This document shows, piece by piece, positions 1-9,402 of a DNA stretch of 64,000 bases. Within the stretch, counting starts at the first letter, position 1. Each line of letters begins with the position of its first letter. Origin of the DNA: JBCBCP01 sp039817385 (lineage in GTDB: Bacteria; Pseudomonadota; Alphaproteobacteria; Rhodobacterales; Rhodobacteraceae); assembly GCA_039817385.1 (NCBI GenBank), contig JBCBVY010000001.1, forward strand, positions 434,001 to 498,000, given 5' to 3'. A program made the translations under genes and the position numbers. The notes beneath the pieces are model-generated. The model saw only the letters and a program-made list of their open reading frames with translations, was not told the DNA's origin and did no database searches.

Positions 1-14
1 GCGGAACTATGAAA

Positions 15-44
15 AATTTATGAACGTATTTTCAGGGTGTTGAA
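15..44 (-). promoter_or_regulatory. weak candidate sigma-70 promoter reading out of the window
   Basis: Read leftward, a TTCAAC hexamer (39-44) and a TAAATT hexamer (15-20) are separated by 18 bases, just beyond the two palindromes at 62-111. It would drive a gene left of the window. The match to consensus is moderate, so this is only a suggestion. Confidence 0.25.
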
Positions 45-61
45 GATGCCCTTGCGGCAGT

Positions 62-111
62 TGTGCGAATCTCCGCACAGGAGCGCGCGGGTTTGTGCGA
101 AAATCCGCACA
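62..111. promoter_or_regulatory. two tandem TGTGCG-N6-CGCACA palindromes
   Basis: Two 18-bp inverted repeats of the form TGTGCG-N6-CGCACA lie at 62-79 and 94-111, 32 bp apart (about three helical turns). They sit between the 3' end of the dctD-like gene and the left edge. Paired same-face dyads next to a response regulator gene look like its own binding sites, controlling a transport gene beyond the edge. The repeats are seen directly; the assignment to the DctD-like protein is inference. Confidence 0.55.
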
Positions 112-115
112 GCCC

Positions 116-1330
116 TCAGCCCCGGAACGCCTCCGCCCGAATCCCGTGCCGCGCGAGCTTGTCATAGAAGGTCTTGCGCGGCAGTTTCAGCGCCTTGGCC
201 GCAACGCTCGCCTGCCCGCCCGCCCGCTGCAGCGCCGCGCTCAGAAGCGCGCGCTCGACCTGTGCGAGCTGTTCAGCAAGCCCCAGTTCTGCATCCGGTG
301 CGTCCTCAACCCGCAGCGCATAGCGCATCGCGGCGCTCATCAGGCCCCGCGCGTTCCCCGGCCAGTCCTGCGCCATCAGCTGGGCCAGATGCGCGGGCGT
401 GATCTCTGGCGCTTCCAGCGCGGCTTGCTCTGCAGCCTGCGCGACGTAGTGCCGAAAGAGCACGGGGATATCCTCGGGCCGTTCGGACAGGGCCGGAATG
501 CGCACAGGCATCGCTGCAATCCGCCAGTAGAGATCGGCGTTGAAGGCACCCGCTTCGGCCTGCGCGGCCAGATCGCGCGTGCTGCCGGCGAGCAGGCGCA
601 CATCGTCCAGCGGCTCCGCCAGCGCCAGCTGCGTTGCCGGGGGCAGGCCCGCCACTTCGTCAAGGAAGAGCGAGCCGCCCTTCGCGGCCTCCACCGCCCC
701 GCGCAGGGCCTGAGCCGTCAGCTCTGCCGCCGCGCGTTTCACCAACGGCCCCTTGGCCCGGCGGGACGACAGGTGAAGGACCTCCGCCACCTTGGGCACG
801 CCTGACCCGGGCGGCCCGTAGACCAATACATCCGCCTCCAGCTCTGCCACCCGGCGCACAGTGCCGCGCAAGCCGTCTGCCTGCGGGGAGGTGCCAAAAA
901 GCATCCGGTCCGCCGCATCGCCCGCCACCGCCAGCTTGCGCAGCTTGCGATTCTCCAGCACCAGCGCGCGCGTGTGCAGCGCACGGCCCAGCACCGCCAG
1001 AAGCCGTTCGGGCGCGCAGGGCTTTTCCAGGAAGTCAAAGGCCCCCCGCCCCATCGCGTCCACTGCCATCGGGATGTCCCCTTCGCCGGTCAGCAGGACA
1101 ACCGGCAGGTCTGCATCCACCTGCCGCGCATGGTCCAGCAAGTGGAACCCGTCCCGTCCTGGCATCCGGATGTCCGACAGGATCACCCCATCGAAATCGG
1201 CCGAAATGTGGTCCTTGGCCACCACAAAGGAGCCGGCCTGGATCGGCGCCAAATCGGCCAGCTCCAGCGTCTCGGCCAGCGCATCGCGCACCGCGGCGTC
1301 GTCATCCACCAAAAGCACGCGGCGGGTCAT
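116..1330 (-). CDS. dctD: DctD-like NtrC-family response regulator with degenerate ATPase domain
   Basis: Predicted cytoplasmic response regulator of 404 residues, partner of the sensor kinase encoded immediately upstream (ATGA overlap at 1327-1330, which also fixes this start). The receiver domain is intact (DDD near 10, phospho-Asp about 53, Lys about 103). The central AAA+ domain is eroded: the Walker A equivalent near 172-180 reads GPPGSGVP without the lysine, and the loop that carries GAFTGA in sigma-54 activators is deleted between about 196 and 217, while Walker B (LFLDE near 221-225) remains. A Fis-type helix-turn-helix closes the protein (about 374-399). By family it should control C4-dicarboxylate uptake. 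Without GAFTGA and the Walker lysine it probably acts with the housekeeping sigma factor. Family assignment is strong; the dct substrate is inferred from the pair. Confidence 0.8.
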   Translation of the reverse strand: MTRRVLLVDDDAAVRDALAETLELADLAPIQAGSFVVAKDHISADFDGVILSDIRMPGRDGFHLLDHARQVDADLPVVLLTGEGDIPMAVDAMGRGAFDFLEKPCAPERLLAVLGRALHTRALVLENRKLRKLAVAGDAADRMLFGTSPQADGLRGTVRRVAELEADVLVYGPPGSGVPKVAEVLHLSSRRAKGPLVKRAAAELTAQALRGAVEAAKGGSLFLDEVAGLPPATQLALAEPLDDVRLLAGSTRDLAAQAEAGAFNADLYWRIAAMPVRIPALSERPEDIPVLFRHYVAQAAEQAALEAPEITPAHLAQLMAQDWPGNARGLMSAAMRYALRVEDAPDAELGLAEQLAQVERALLSAALQRAGGQASVAAKALKLPRKTFYDKLARHGIRAEAFRG

Positions 1331-3015
1331 TCGGCCGCCTCCGCCAGCGCGGCCCACCGCTCTAGCGTGACGGTAAAGATCGCACCCTCGGGCCCGTTCC
1401 GCCCGTCGATCTGCCCGCCAAAGCTTTGCACGATGCCATAAGAGATCGACAGGCCCAGCCCCATGCCCGCATCCACCGATTTGGTGGTGTAGAACGGGTC
1501 AAACACCTTGTCCGGCATTACCACCCCCGGCCCGGTATCGGCGACCTCCACACTCAGCGTGCCGTCCCCCTGCAGCACGCGCAGCGACAGGCGCCGCACG
1601 GGCTGGCCCTCCATCGCATCGGCGGCATTGCTGATCAGGTTGACAAAGACCTGGCCCAGCCGCACCTCCCCGCCGCGCACCAGCACCGGCCCTTGCGGCG
1701 CCTCATAGTCCAGCGTGACATCGGCGGCGCGCAGCCGTGCCCGGGTCAGTTCAAGCGCACCCGACAGCACCGCGCGGAGGTCAACCTGCCCGGCCGGGGC
1801 GCTTTCCTGCCGCGCAAAGGCGCGCAGATTTCGGATGATCCGGCTCATCCGCTGCGCCATGTCGGCAATCTTGGCCACCGTCTCCCCGGCGCGGTCGGAA
1901 TTGCCACGCGCCAAATGCGTGCGGGCATTCCCGGCATAGCTTTCGATTGCCATCAGCGGCTGGTTCAGCTCGTGGCTGATGCCTGCGCTCATCTGCCCCA
2001 GCGCGCTCAGCTTGCCCGCCTGCACCAGTTCCGCCTGCGCACGGGCGAGCGCTTCGGTCCGTTCCGCGACGCGGCGTTCCAGCAGCGCATTGGCCTCGGC
2101 CAGCGTTCGGCGGCGCACCGTAGCCACCACAGCGGTTGCTGCACCCATCAACGCCAAGGCCAGCACGAGCGCGGCTTGCAAGCGCGCAAGCGCCCGCGCC
2201 GGAGCGATGTCCAAAAGCGCTTCGGCCTCCAGCCCCAGCACGGGCATCGGGCGCACAAGGTGCAGCGCTTGGGACGGCAGGTACTGCCCCCAGCGCGCCT
2301 CCCAGATCTCGTGCGGGCCGATATCGCGCACGCTCAGCTGCGGCGCCAGCTCACCCGGCGCCACCAGGCCCGCACCTGCGGGCGGGCGCTCCCACCCGAC
2401 CAGCTCACCGCGGTTGGTGATCCGCACCCGCCCCCGCGCGTCGGTGAAGAACACCGCCGGGTTGGAGCCCGCCCAGTCCCATTCAATCTCGGCAATGTCG
2501 GCAGCCACAACCACGGCGCCAACCACAGACCCGTCCGCCCCAAAGCGCGGCGCGGCGTAGAAATAGGCGCGGCGCCCCTCGGTGCCATAGGTGCCAAACC
2601 CGCCTCCCAGCGCGCCGTGCAGCGCCCGCTGCGCATAGCCCTGACCGCCGAGGTTCCGCAGGCTGCCCCCCCGCGCCGTCACCCGCACGGCGCCCGCGCG
2701 GTCCATATACATCACGTCCAGCGCGCCGGTCTTGTCCGCAACCCCTTCCAGCAGACGCGTGGCCGCCCCCTCGCCGCCGCCGCCTTCCAGCTCTGCAATC
2801 ACCGGGTGGTCCGCGAGGATCACCGCCAGCTCGCGGTAGCGCTGAAGCTGGCTTGCCACCCGGTCCGAGGCCAGCGCAAGGTCCGCCGCGCCCCGCTGCG
2901 CGATATCATCAAGCGCGCGGGCCAGCCCGAGCCGCCATGCGCCAAAGGCGATCCCGAGCGCAACGCTCAGCACGGCCAGGCAAAGCCCAAGCCGCCATGT
3001 CCAACCCGTCTTCAT
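1327..3015 (-). CDS. dctB: DctB-like membrane sensor histidine kinase
   Basis: Inner-membrane sensor kinase of 562 residues. An N-terminal membrane helix (about 5-27) and a second one (about 275-297) flank a periplasmic Cache-like sensor. A short coiled coil leads to HisKA with the H-E-L-N-Q-P phospho-acceptor motif, then an HATPase domain with an N box (NLISNAADAM), G1 box (DTGPGV) and GLGLSISYG. It should phosphorylate the adjacent DctD-like regulator. Longer in-frame starts exist upstream, but the ATG at 3013-3015 directly precedes the signal-anchor helix. Ligand specificity (C4-dicarboxylates in characterised DctB) is inferred. Confidence 0.85.
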   Translation of the reverse strand: MKTGWTWRLGLCLAVLSVALGIAFGAWRLGLARALDDIAQRGAADLALASDRVASQLQRYRELAVILADHPVIAELEGGGGEGAATRLLEGVADKTGALDVMYMDRAGAVRVTARGGSLRNLGGQGYAQRALHGALGGGFGTYGTEGRRAYFYAAPRFGADGSVVGAVVVAADIAEIEWDWAGSNPAVFFTDARGRVRITNRGELVGWERPPAGAGLVAPGELAPQLSVRDIGPHEIWEARWGQYLPSQALHLVRPMPVLGLEAEALLDIAPARALARLQAALVLALALMGAATAVVATVRRRTLAEANALLERRVAERTEALARAQAELVQAGKLSALGQMSAGISHELNQPLMAIESYAGNARTHLARGNSDRAGETVAKIADMAQRMSRIIRNLRAFARQESAPAGQVDLRAVLSGALELTRARLRAADVTLDYEAPQGPVLVRGGEVRLGQVFVNLISNAADAMEGQPVRRLSLRVLQGDGTLSVEVADTGPGVVMPDKVFDPFYTTKSVDAGMGLGLSISYGIVQSFGGQIDGRNGPEGAIFTVTLERWAALAEAAE

Positions 3016-3150
3016 CCCGCCATCTAAGCCTGCGGCACGCGACTTGGCCAGTCCCCTGCGCTTCGGGTCCGGGTCAAGGATCGCGCAGCGACCGGCGCCA
3101 GCCGGCTTGTCCTTGACGCAGGTGCGACTCGCAAACCCTCGAACAGGTCT

Positions 3151-3175
3151 GCCGAGGACGCATTGCGCCCTCGGC
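3151..3175. repeat. GC-rich inverted repeat in the dctB-lrp gap
   Basis: GCCGAGG at 3151-3157 pairs with CCTCGGC at 3169-3175 around an 11-base loop. The 265-bp gap 3016-3280 otherwise holds no convincing gene; it must contain the dctB leader. Confidence 0.45.
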
Positions 3176-3250
3176 GACCTCTCAGCAAAAAGCCCCAAAC
3201 TTCGCAATCAACCCGCCGCCCGCAGCATGGCGCCAAACAAAACATGTAAC

Positions 3251-3264
3251 GCGCCGAAAGGCGC
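3251..3264 (-). terminator. GNRA-loop hairpin downstream of the Lrp-type regulator
   Basis: GCGCC-GAAA-GGCGC forms a tight five-pair tetraloop hairpin 16 bp beyond the regulator stop codon. The tail on the minus strand is only moderately T-rich, so termination is likely but not certain. Confidence 0.4.
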
Positions 3265-3280
3265 TCCTTTTGGAAACGCC

Positions 3281-3742
3281 CTACAGGGGCAAGGCGGTTG
3301 TCGATTTGATCTCTTCCATCGACAAAAGCGCGGTCACATTGTGCACCCGCACCTCGGAGATCAGCGCCTGGTAGAACCGGTCATAGGCGCGCGCATTCTC
3401 CACCCGCACCTTGAGAATATAGTCGATATCTCCCGCCAGCCGGTGCGCCTCCTGCACCTCGGGCCGGTCGTTCAGCGCCTTGAGAAACGCCGCCTGCCAC
3501 TCCGCCTCATGCTCGGACGTGCGGATCAGGACAAAGAAACACGCCTCGAACCCCAGCGCCTCGGCGTTCAGCACAGCGACCTGCGGGCCAATCACCCCGG
3601 CCTCGCGCAGTTTGCGAATCCGGTTCCAGACCGGCGTCTTGGAAGAGCCGACTTCCTTCGCGATCTCATCCAGCGACAGGGCCGCATCGCGCTGCAACAC
3701 AGCAAGGATTTTCCGGTCAACTTCGTCAATACGGACGGACAT
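3281..3742 (-). CDS. Lrp/AsnC-family transcriptional regulator
   Basis: Regulator of 153 residues: N-terminal winged helix-turn-helix (about 4-55, including SLDEIAKEVGSSKTPVWNRI) and C-terminal ligand-binding RAM/AsnC domain (about 70-145). The start at 3742 gives the canonical family N terminus (MSVRIDEVDRKIL). It is divergent from the cysG operon across a 145-bp gap containing the dyad GGAAC-N5-GTTCC, so autoregulation and control of sulfite assimilation genes are plausible. The effector, probably an amino acid, cannot be read from sequence. Confidence 0.85.
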   Translation of the reverse strand: MSVRIDEVDRKILAVLQRDAALSLDEIAKEVGSSKTPVWNRIRKLREAGVIGPQVAVLNAEALGFEACFFVLIRTSEHEAEWQAAFLKALNDRPEVQEAHRLAGDIDYILKVRVENARAYDRFYQALISEVRVHNVTALLSMEEIKSTTALPL

Positions 3743-3761
3743 TCTAGTTTTTCCTCTCCAA

Positions 3762-3776
3762 GGAACTGCACGTTCC
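3762..3776. promoter_or_regulatory. 15-bp dyad between Lrp regulator and cysG
   Basis: GGAAC-TGCAC-GTTCC is a perfect inverted repeat with a 5-base spacer, 20 bp upstream of the regulator start and about 110 bp upstream of cysG. A TATATT hexamer (3847-3852) could be the cysG -10 box. It is a good candidate operator for the adjacent Lrp-type protein (inference). Confidence 0.45.
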
Positions 3777-3887
3777 ATTCTTCCGGCAGGCAGGAACAAA
3801 CGTCCTTATCTGGGGTGCCCTGTGGCGGAATACCGGAACTTTTTCCTATATTGCCCCCATAGTCAAACGCCAGCACAGGGACAAGCG

Positions 3888-5276
3888 ATGGACCACTTTC
3901 CGATCTTCCTCAGCACCGCGGGGCGCCGCATCGTGCTGGCTGGCGGGGGTAAGGCGGCGCTGGCCAAGCTGCGCCTGCTCTTGAAGACCGAGGCGCACCT
4001 GACCGTCTTTGCCGCCGATGCGGACCCTCAGATCGCCGCATGGGCCCAGGAAGGCAAGCTGCGCCTTGTGCGCCGCGCCTTCGCCCCCGGCGATGCGCTC
4101 TGTGCGGCGCTGTTCTATGCGGCCTCCGACGATGACGCCGAGGACGCCCGCACAGCAAAGCTCGCCCGCGCCGACGGGGCGCTGGTGAACATGGTCGACA
4201 ACCTGCGCGGCTCCCAATTCATCACCCCCGCCATCGTCGATCGTGACCCCGTCACCGTGGCGATCGGCACCGAAGGCGCCGCCCCTGTCCTCGCCCGTGC
4301 GATCAAGAAAGACCTGGAAGAGCGCCTGCCAACCACCCTCGGCCCCCTCGCGCGCATCGGCAAAGCCTTCCGCAAGGCTGCCGAAGCGCTGCCCTTTGGC
4401 CGACCCCGCCGCGACTTCTGGCAGGATTACTATTTCAACACCGGCCCCCGCGCGATTTCCCAAGGCGAAGACGCCGTGACCCCGGCGCTTGAGGCCCTCC
4501 TCGAAGACCATCTCGCCCGCGCCGAGCGCCCCGGCCGCGTCGCCTTCGTCGGCGCAGGCCCCGGCGATCCCGAACTCCTTACGCTCAAGGCCCGCCGCGC
4601 GCTGGATGAGGCCGATGTCGTGATCCACGACCGCCTGATCTCGCCCGCGATCCTCGAACTTGCCCGCCGCGAGGCGCTGATGATCGACGCCGGAAAAGAA
4701 GGCTTCGGCCCCTCCATGACGCAAGCCGACATCAACGCGCTGATCGTCCAGCACGCGCGGCAAGGCGCGCAGGTCGTGCGCCTCAAATCCGGCGACTGCA
4801 CAATCTATGGTCGCCTCGACGAGGAAATCGACGCGCTCACCGGCACAAAAATCGGCTGGCACATCGTGCCTGGCATCACCTCCGCCTCCGCCGCCGTTGC
4901 TGCGCTGGGGCAAAGCTTCACCAAGCGCGGTCGCAATTCCGGCATCCGCTTTCTCACCGGCTTTGATACCAAGGGCTTTGCCGATCACGACTGGCAGGCC
5001 CTCGCCCGCCCCGGTGAGGTCGCCGCGATCTACATGGGAAAACGCGCCGCCCGCTTCATCCAGGGCCGCCTGATGATGCACGGCGCCGACCCCGCGACGC
5101 CTGTGACAGTGATCGAAAACGCCTCCCGCCCCGACCAACGCATCCTCGCCACCACGCTGGCCCGGATGGAGCCGACCATTTCCGAGGCCGGGATGACCGG
5201 CCCCGCGCTCACCTTTTTCGGCCTCGCCCCGCGCGAGGCCCTACAGCAGGAACTCCCCCATGCCCAAAGCGTTTAA
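3888..5276 (+). CDS. cysG: siroheme synthase CysG (dehydrogenase/ferrochelatase plus uroporphyrinogen-III methyltransferase)
   Basis: 462 residues, the usual length for the bifunctional enzyme that makes siroheme, the cofactor of the sulfite reductase two genes downstream. The N-terminal half (about 1-200) has the NAD-binding LAGGGKAALAK motif and the precorrin-2 dehydrogenase/ferrochelatase fold. The C-terminal half (about 215-455) is a tetrapyrrole methylase with GAGPGDPELLT, the VVIHDRL stretch and a V-P-G-I-T-S loop. The ATG at 3888 gives the canonical N terminus. First gene of the operon; its 3' end overlaps the next start by 17 bp. Confidence 0.95.
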   Translation: MDHFPIFLSTAGRRIVLAGGGKAALAKLRLLLKTEAHLTVFAADADPQIAAWAQEGKLRLVRRAFAPGDALCAALFYAASDDDAEDARTAKLARADGALVNMVDNLRGSQFITPAIVDRDPVTVAIGTEGAAPVLARAIKKDLEERLPTTLGPLARIGKAFRKAAEALPFGRPRRDFWQDYYFNTGPRAISQGEDAVTPALEALLEDHLARAERPGRVAFVGAGPGDPELLTLKARRALDEADVVIHDRLISPAILELARREALMIDAGKEGFGPSMTQADINALIVQHARQGAQVVRLKSGDCTIYGRLDEEIDALTGTKIGWHIVPGITSASAAVAALGQSFTKRGRNSGIRFLTGFDTKGFADHDWQALARPGEVAAIYMGKRAARFIQGRLMMHGADPATPVTVIENASRPDQRILATTLARMEPTISEAGMTGPALTFFGLAPREALQQELPHAQSV

Positions 5277-5549
5277 GCCCTCCGTCGTCACCGCCAATGA
5301 CCTGCGCAAAGGCGACGTCATCTACCAGACCGCCACCGGCTGGACCCGCACGCTGCACGAGGCCGAGATCCTCACCGACGAGGCCGACGCCCAGCTGCGC
5401 CTCATCGAGGCGACCCAGCAAACGGACAAGATCGTCGGCGCATACCTCGCCGAGGTCACGCCGGACGGCCAGCCCACCCATTTCCGCGAAGATTTCCGGG
5501 CCACCGGCCCCTCCAACTACAACCACGGCAAGCAAGCGGAGCTGAACTG

Positions 5550-5550
<1 letters not shown>
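5260..5550 (+). CDS. DUF2849 protein of the sulfite-reductase operon
   Basis: 96-residue soluble protein of the DUF2849 type, regularly found between cysG and the sulfite reductase gene in alphaproteobacteria. No catalytic motif is visible. It overlaps cysG by 17 bp and ends in a TGATG junction with the reductase, so it is translationally coupled on both sides. The context suggests a role in assembling or tuning siroheme sulfite reduction; the function is unknown. Confidence 0.85.
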
Positions 5551-7208
<1,658 letters not shown>

Positions 7209-7212
7209 CCCA

Positions 7213-7989
7213 ATGCTTCACTTGGCAGAAAAAACTCTCCCCGAAGGGCCGGGTAGACCCCTGCTCGCCGAAACGGTCAGCGCGCTGAACGCAAAACTGA
7301 CCCACCACGGCGCGCGGGACGTGCTGCGCGCCGCCTTTGATACGGTGCCGGACCTGGCTCTCGTCTCGTCCTTCGGCGCGGAATCGGTCGTCCTTCTGCA
7401 CCTCGCGGCCACCACGCGGCGCGATGTGCCGGTCTACATGATCGACACGGAGATGCTCTTTCCCGAAACGCTGATCTACCAGCAAGACGTGGCCGAACGC
7501 CTGCGTCTCAGCAACATGCACATCATCCGGGCCAAGGACATCAAAGACCGCGACCCCAACGGCGCGCTGCACCTGAGCGATCCGGACGCCTGCTGCGCCC
7601 TGCGCAAAACGGTGCCCCTGAACGCAGCCCTCAAAAACCACGGCGGCTGGATCACCGGGCGCAAGCGCTATCAGTCAGGCACCCGCGCCAGCCTCGAATT
7701 CTTCGAGGTTGATGGGGCCCGCATCAAAGTCAATCCGCTCGCCCGCTGGCGGCCCGAGGATGTGGCCGAATACATGATTGAGAACCGCCTGCCCCGGCAC
7801 CCGCTGGTGTCCCAAGGCTATCCCAGCATTGGCTGCGCCCCCTGCACGTCAAAGGTGGCGGAGGGCGAAGACTCCCGCGCGGGCCGCTGGAAAGGGCAGA
7901 ACAAGGACGAATGCGGCATCCACTTTGTGGATGGCAAAGCCGTGCGCCCCGGCGCGTCACACAAAGACACAGAAGGAACCGCAGCATGA
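7213..7989 (+). CDS. cysH: adenylylsulfate (APS) reductase, CysH family
   Basis: 258 residues. The PP-loop-type nucleotide domain starts with SSFGAESVVLLHL (about 54-66), followed by DTEMLFPETL. Two cysteine pairs, CC near 127-128 and C-A-P-C near 207-210, indicate the [4Fe-4S] form that reduces APS to sulfite with thioredoxin rather than the cluster-free PAPS enzyme. The ATG at 7213, four bases after the reductase stop, is chosen; it overlaps the next gene in ATGA. Confidence 0.92.
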   Translation: MLHLAEKTLPEGPGRPLLAETVSALNAKLTHHGARDVLRAAFDTVPDLALVSSFGAESVVLLHLAATTRRDVPVYMIDTEMLFPETLIYQQDVAERLRLSNMHIIRAKDIKDRDPNGALHLSDPDACCALRKTVPLNAALKNHGGWITGRKRYQSGTRASLEFFEVDGARIKVNPLARWRPEDVAEYMIENRLPRHPLVSQGYPSIGCAPCTSKVAEGEDSRAGRWKGQNKDECGIHFVDGKAVRPGASHKDTEGTAA

Positions 7990-8393
7990 CCATCATCGTC
8001 ACCGACGCAGGCTTTGGCCCGGACAGCTGGGATCACGGCTACACTCCTTTTGGGGAGGCGGCCAATGACGCCCGCGCGCTTGATGTCGCGTCCAATGCCG
8101 ACCCGGCGGAGATCCCGCTGAGCGCGGAGATCATCCGGGTCGACATGCCCTCCGCCGCCGATGGCCGCGCCTTTACCATCGCGCGCATGCTGCGCCTGCG
8201 CGGTTATGCAGGCCGCCTGCGCGTGCGGGGCCACGTGATCGCCGACCAATACGCAATGGCCCGCCGCGCGGGCTTTGACGAGGTTGAGATCAGCCAAGCC
8301 CTCGCCGCACGCCAGCCCGAGGACCAGTGGCGCTTTCGCGCGGACTGGCAGGCGCATGACTACCAAGCCCGGGTGCGCGCGCGGCCGCTCTGA
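7986..8393 (+). CDS. DUF934 protein associated with sulfite reduction
   Basis: 135-residue DUF934 protein, a regular neighbour of cysH/cysI in proteobacteria. It contains a predicted alpha/beta segment around RAFTIARMLRLRGYAGRLRVRG but no metal or nucleotide motif that I can identify. Its start is fixed by the ATGA overlap with cysH. A role in ferredoxin-linked sulfite reduction is inferred from synteny only. Confidence 0.85.
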   Translation: MTIIVTDAGFGPDSWDHGYTPFGEAANDARALDVASNADPAEIPLSAEIIRVDMPSAADGRAFTIARMLRLRGYAGRLRVRGHVIADQYAMARRAGFDEVEISQALAARQPEDQWRFRADWQAHDYQARVRARPL

Positions 8394-8493
8394 CGCAGAT
8401 CAAGGCACACCGCACTGCTGCGCCCTATCCCAAAGCGCGAAAAGCCTTCCAATACGGAGCGGCAAGGGTGTAAGCCTTGCCTGATAAAACGAC

Positions 8494-9345
8494 ATGACCG
8501 AGCATCGACCCGTGAACGAGACCGCAGCCGCACGCGCCACCCCCGCCTTGCCCGACGCCCAGACAGTGACGGAGGTGAAGCACTACACCGACCGGCTGTT
8601 CAGCTTCAAATGCACCCGGCCCGCGTCCTTGCGCTTTCGTTCGGGCGAGTTCGTGATGATCGGCCTGATGGGCGATCCGGACCCCAAGACGGGCAAGGTC
8701 AAACCGCTCCTGCGCGCCTATTCCATCGCCTCCCCCTCCTGGGATGAAGAGCTGGAATTCTACTCGATCAAGGTGCAGGACGGCCCGCTGACCTCGCGCC
8801 TGCAGCACATCCAGCCCGGAGAGCAGATCATCCTGCGGCCCAAGCCCGTCGGCACGCTGGTGCATGACGCCCTGCTGCCGGGCAAGCGCATCTGGTTCTT
8901 TGCCACGGGCACTGGCTTTGCGCCCTTCGCGTCGCTCCTGCGCGAGCCGCAGACTTACGAAGATTACGACGAGGTCATCATTACCCATACCTGCCGCGAG
9001 GTGGGCGAGTTGACCTATGGGCGCGACCTGATCGACGCGCTCCAGCATGACGAGTTGCTGAACGAGGTGATCGGGGACGGTTTCTGGAAAAAGATCAAGT
9101 ACTACCCCACCACAACGCGGGAAGAGAGCCCTAAGATGGGCCGGATCACCGACCTGATGAACTCTGGTGAGGCGTTTGCCGACCTCGGCGTGCCTGTGCT
9201 GAACCCGGACACCGACCGCGCGATGATTTGCGGCAACCTTGCTTTCAACCTCGAACTGAAGGCGATGCTCGAAGGCTACGGGCTGGAGGAAGGCGCGAAC
9301 TCCAAGCCTGCGCATTACGTGGTCGAAAAAGCCTTCCTCGACTGA
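8494..9345 (+). CDS. fpr: ferredoxin--NADP(+) reductase
   Basis: 283-residue FAD enzyme of the bacterial Fpr type. The FAD-binding RAYSIASP motif lies near 74-81, the NADP-binding GTGFAPFASLLR near 137-148, and the C terminus ends close after HYVVEKAF as in subclass members. Likely delivers NADPH electrons to ferredoxin for the sulfite reductase encoded upstream. A 100-bp gap separates it from the DUF934 gene, so it may have its own promoter. The tail is followed by paired hairpins. Confidence 0.92.
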   Translation: MTEHRPVNETAAARATPALPDAQTVTEVKHYTDRLFSFKCTRPASLRFRSGEFVMIGLMGDPDPKTGKVKPLLRAYSIASPSWDEELEFYSIKVQDGPLTSRLQHIQPGEQIILRPKPVGTLVHDALLPGKRIWFFATGTGFAPFASLLREPQTYEDYDEVIITHTCREVGELTYGRDLIDALQHDELLNEVIGDGFWKKIKYYPTTTREESPKMGRITDLMNSGEAFADLGVPVLNPDTDRAMICGNLAFNLELKAMLEGYGLEEGANSKPAHYVVEKAFLD

Positions 9346-9350
9346 CGCGC

Positions 9351-9395
9351 GCCGTTTTTCCAAAAACGGCCTCTCCGCGATCCTTGAAGGATCGC
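9351..9395. terminator. twin stem-loops after fpr
   Basis: A perfect GCCGTTTTT-CC-AAAAACGGC hairpin (9351-9370) is followed by GCGATCC-TTGAA-GGATCGC (9377-9395). They lie between convergent genes and probably terminate both. The second core, GATCCTTGAAGGATC, recurs after transketolase at 23972-23986. Confidence 0.6.
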
Positions 9396-9402
9396 CGCCC
9401 CG

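Noticed and set aside
1..61. sigma-54 -24/-12 promoter left of the dctD palindromes
   Set aside because: No GG-N10-GC element with the expected bases was found on either strand.
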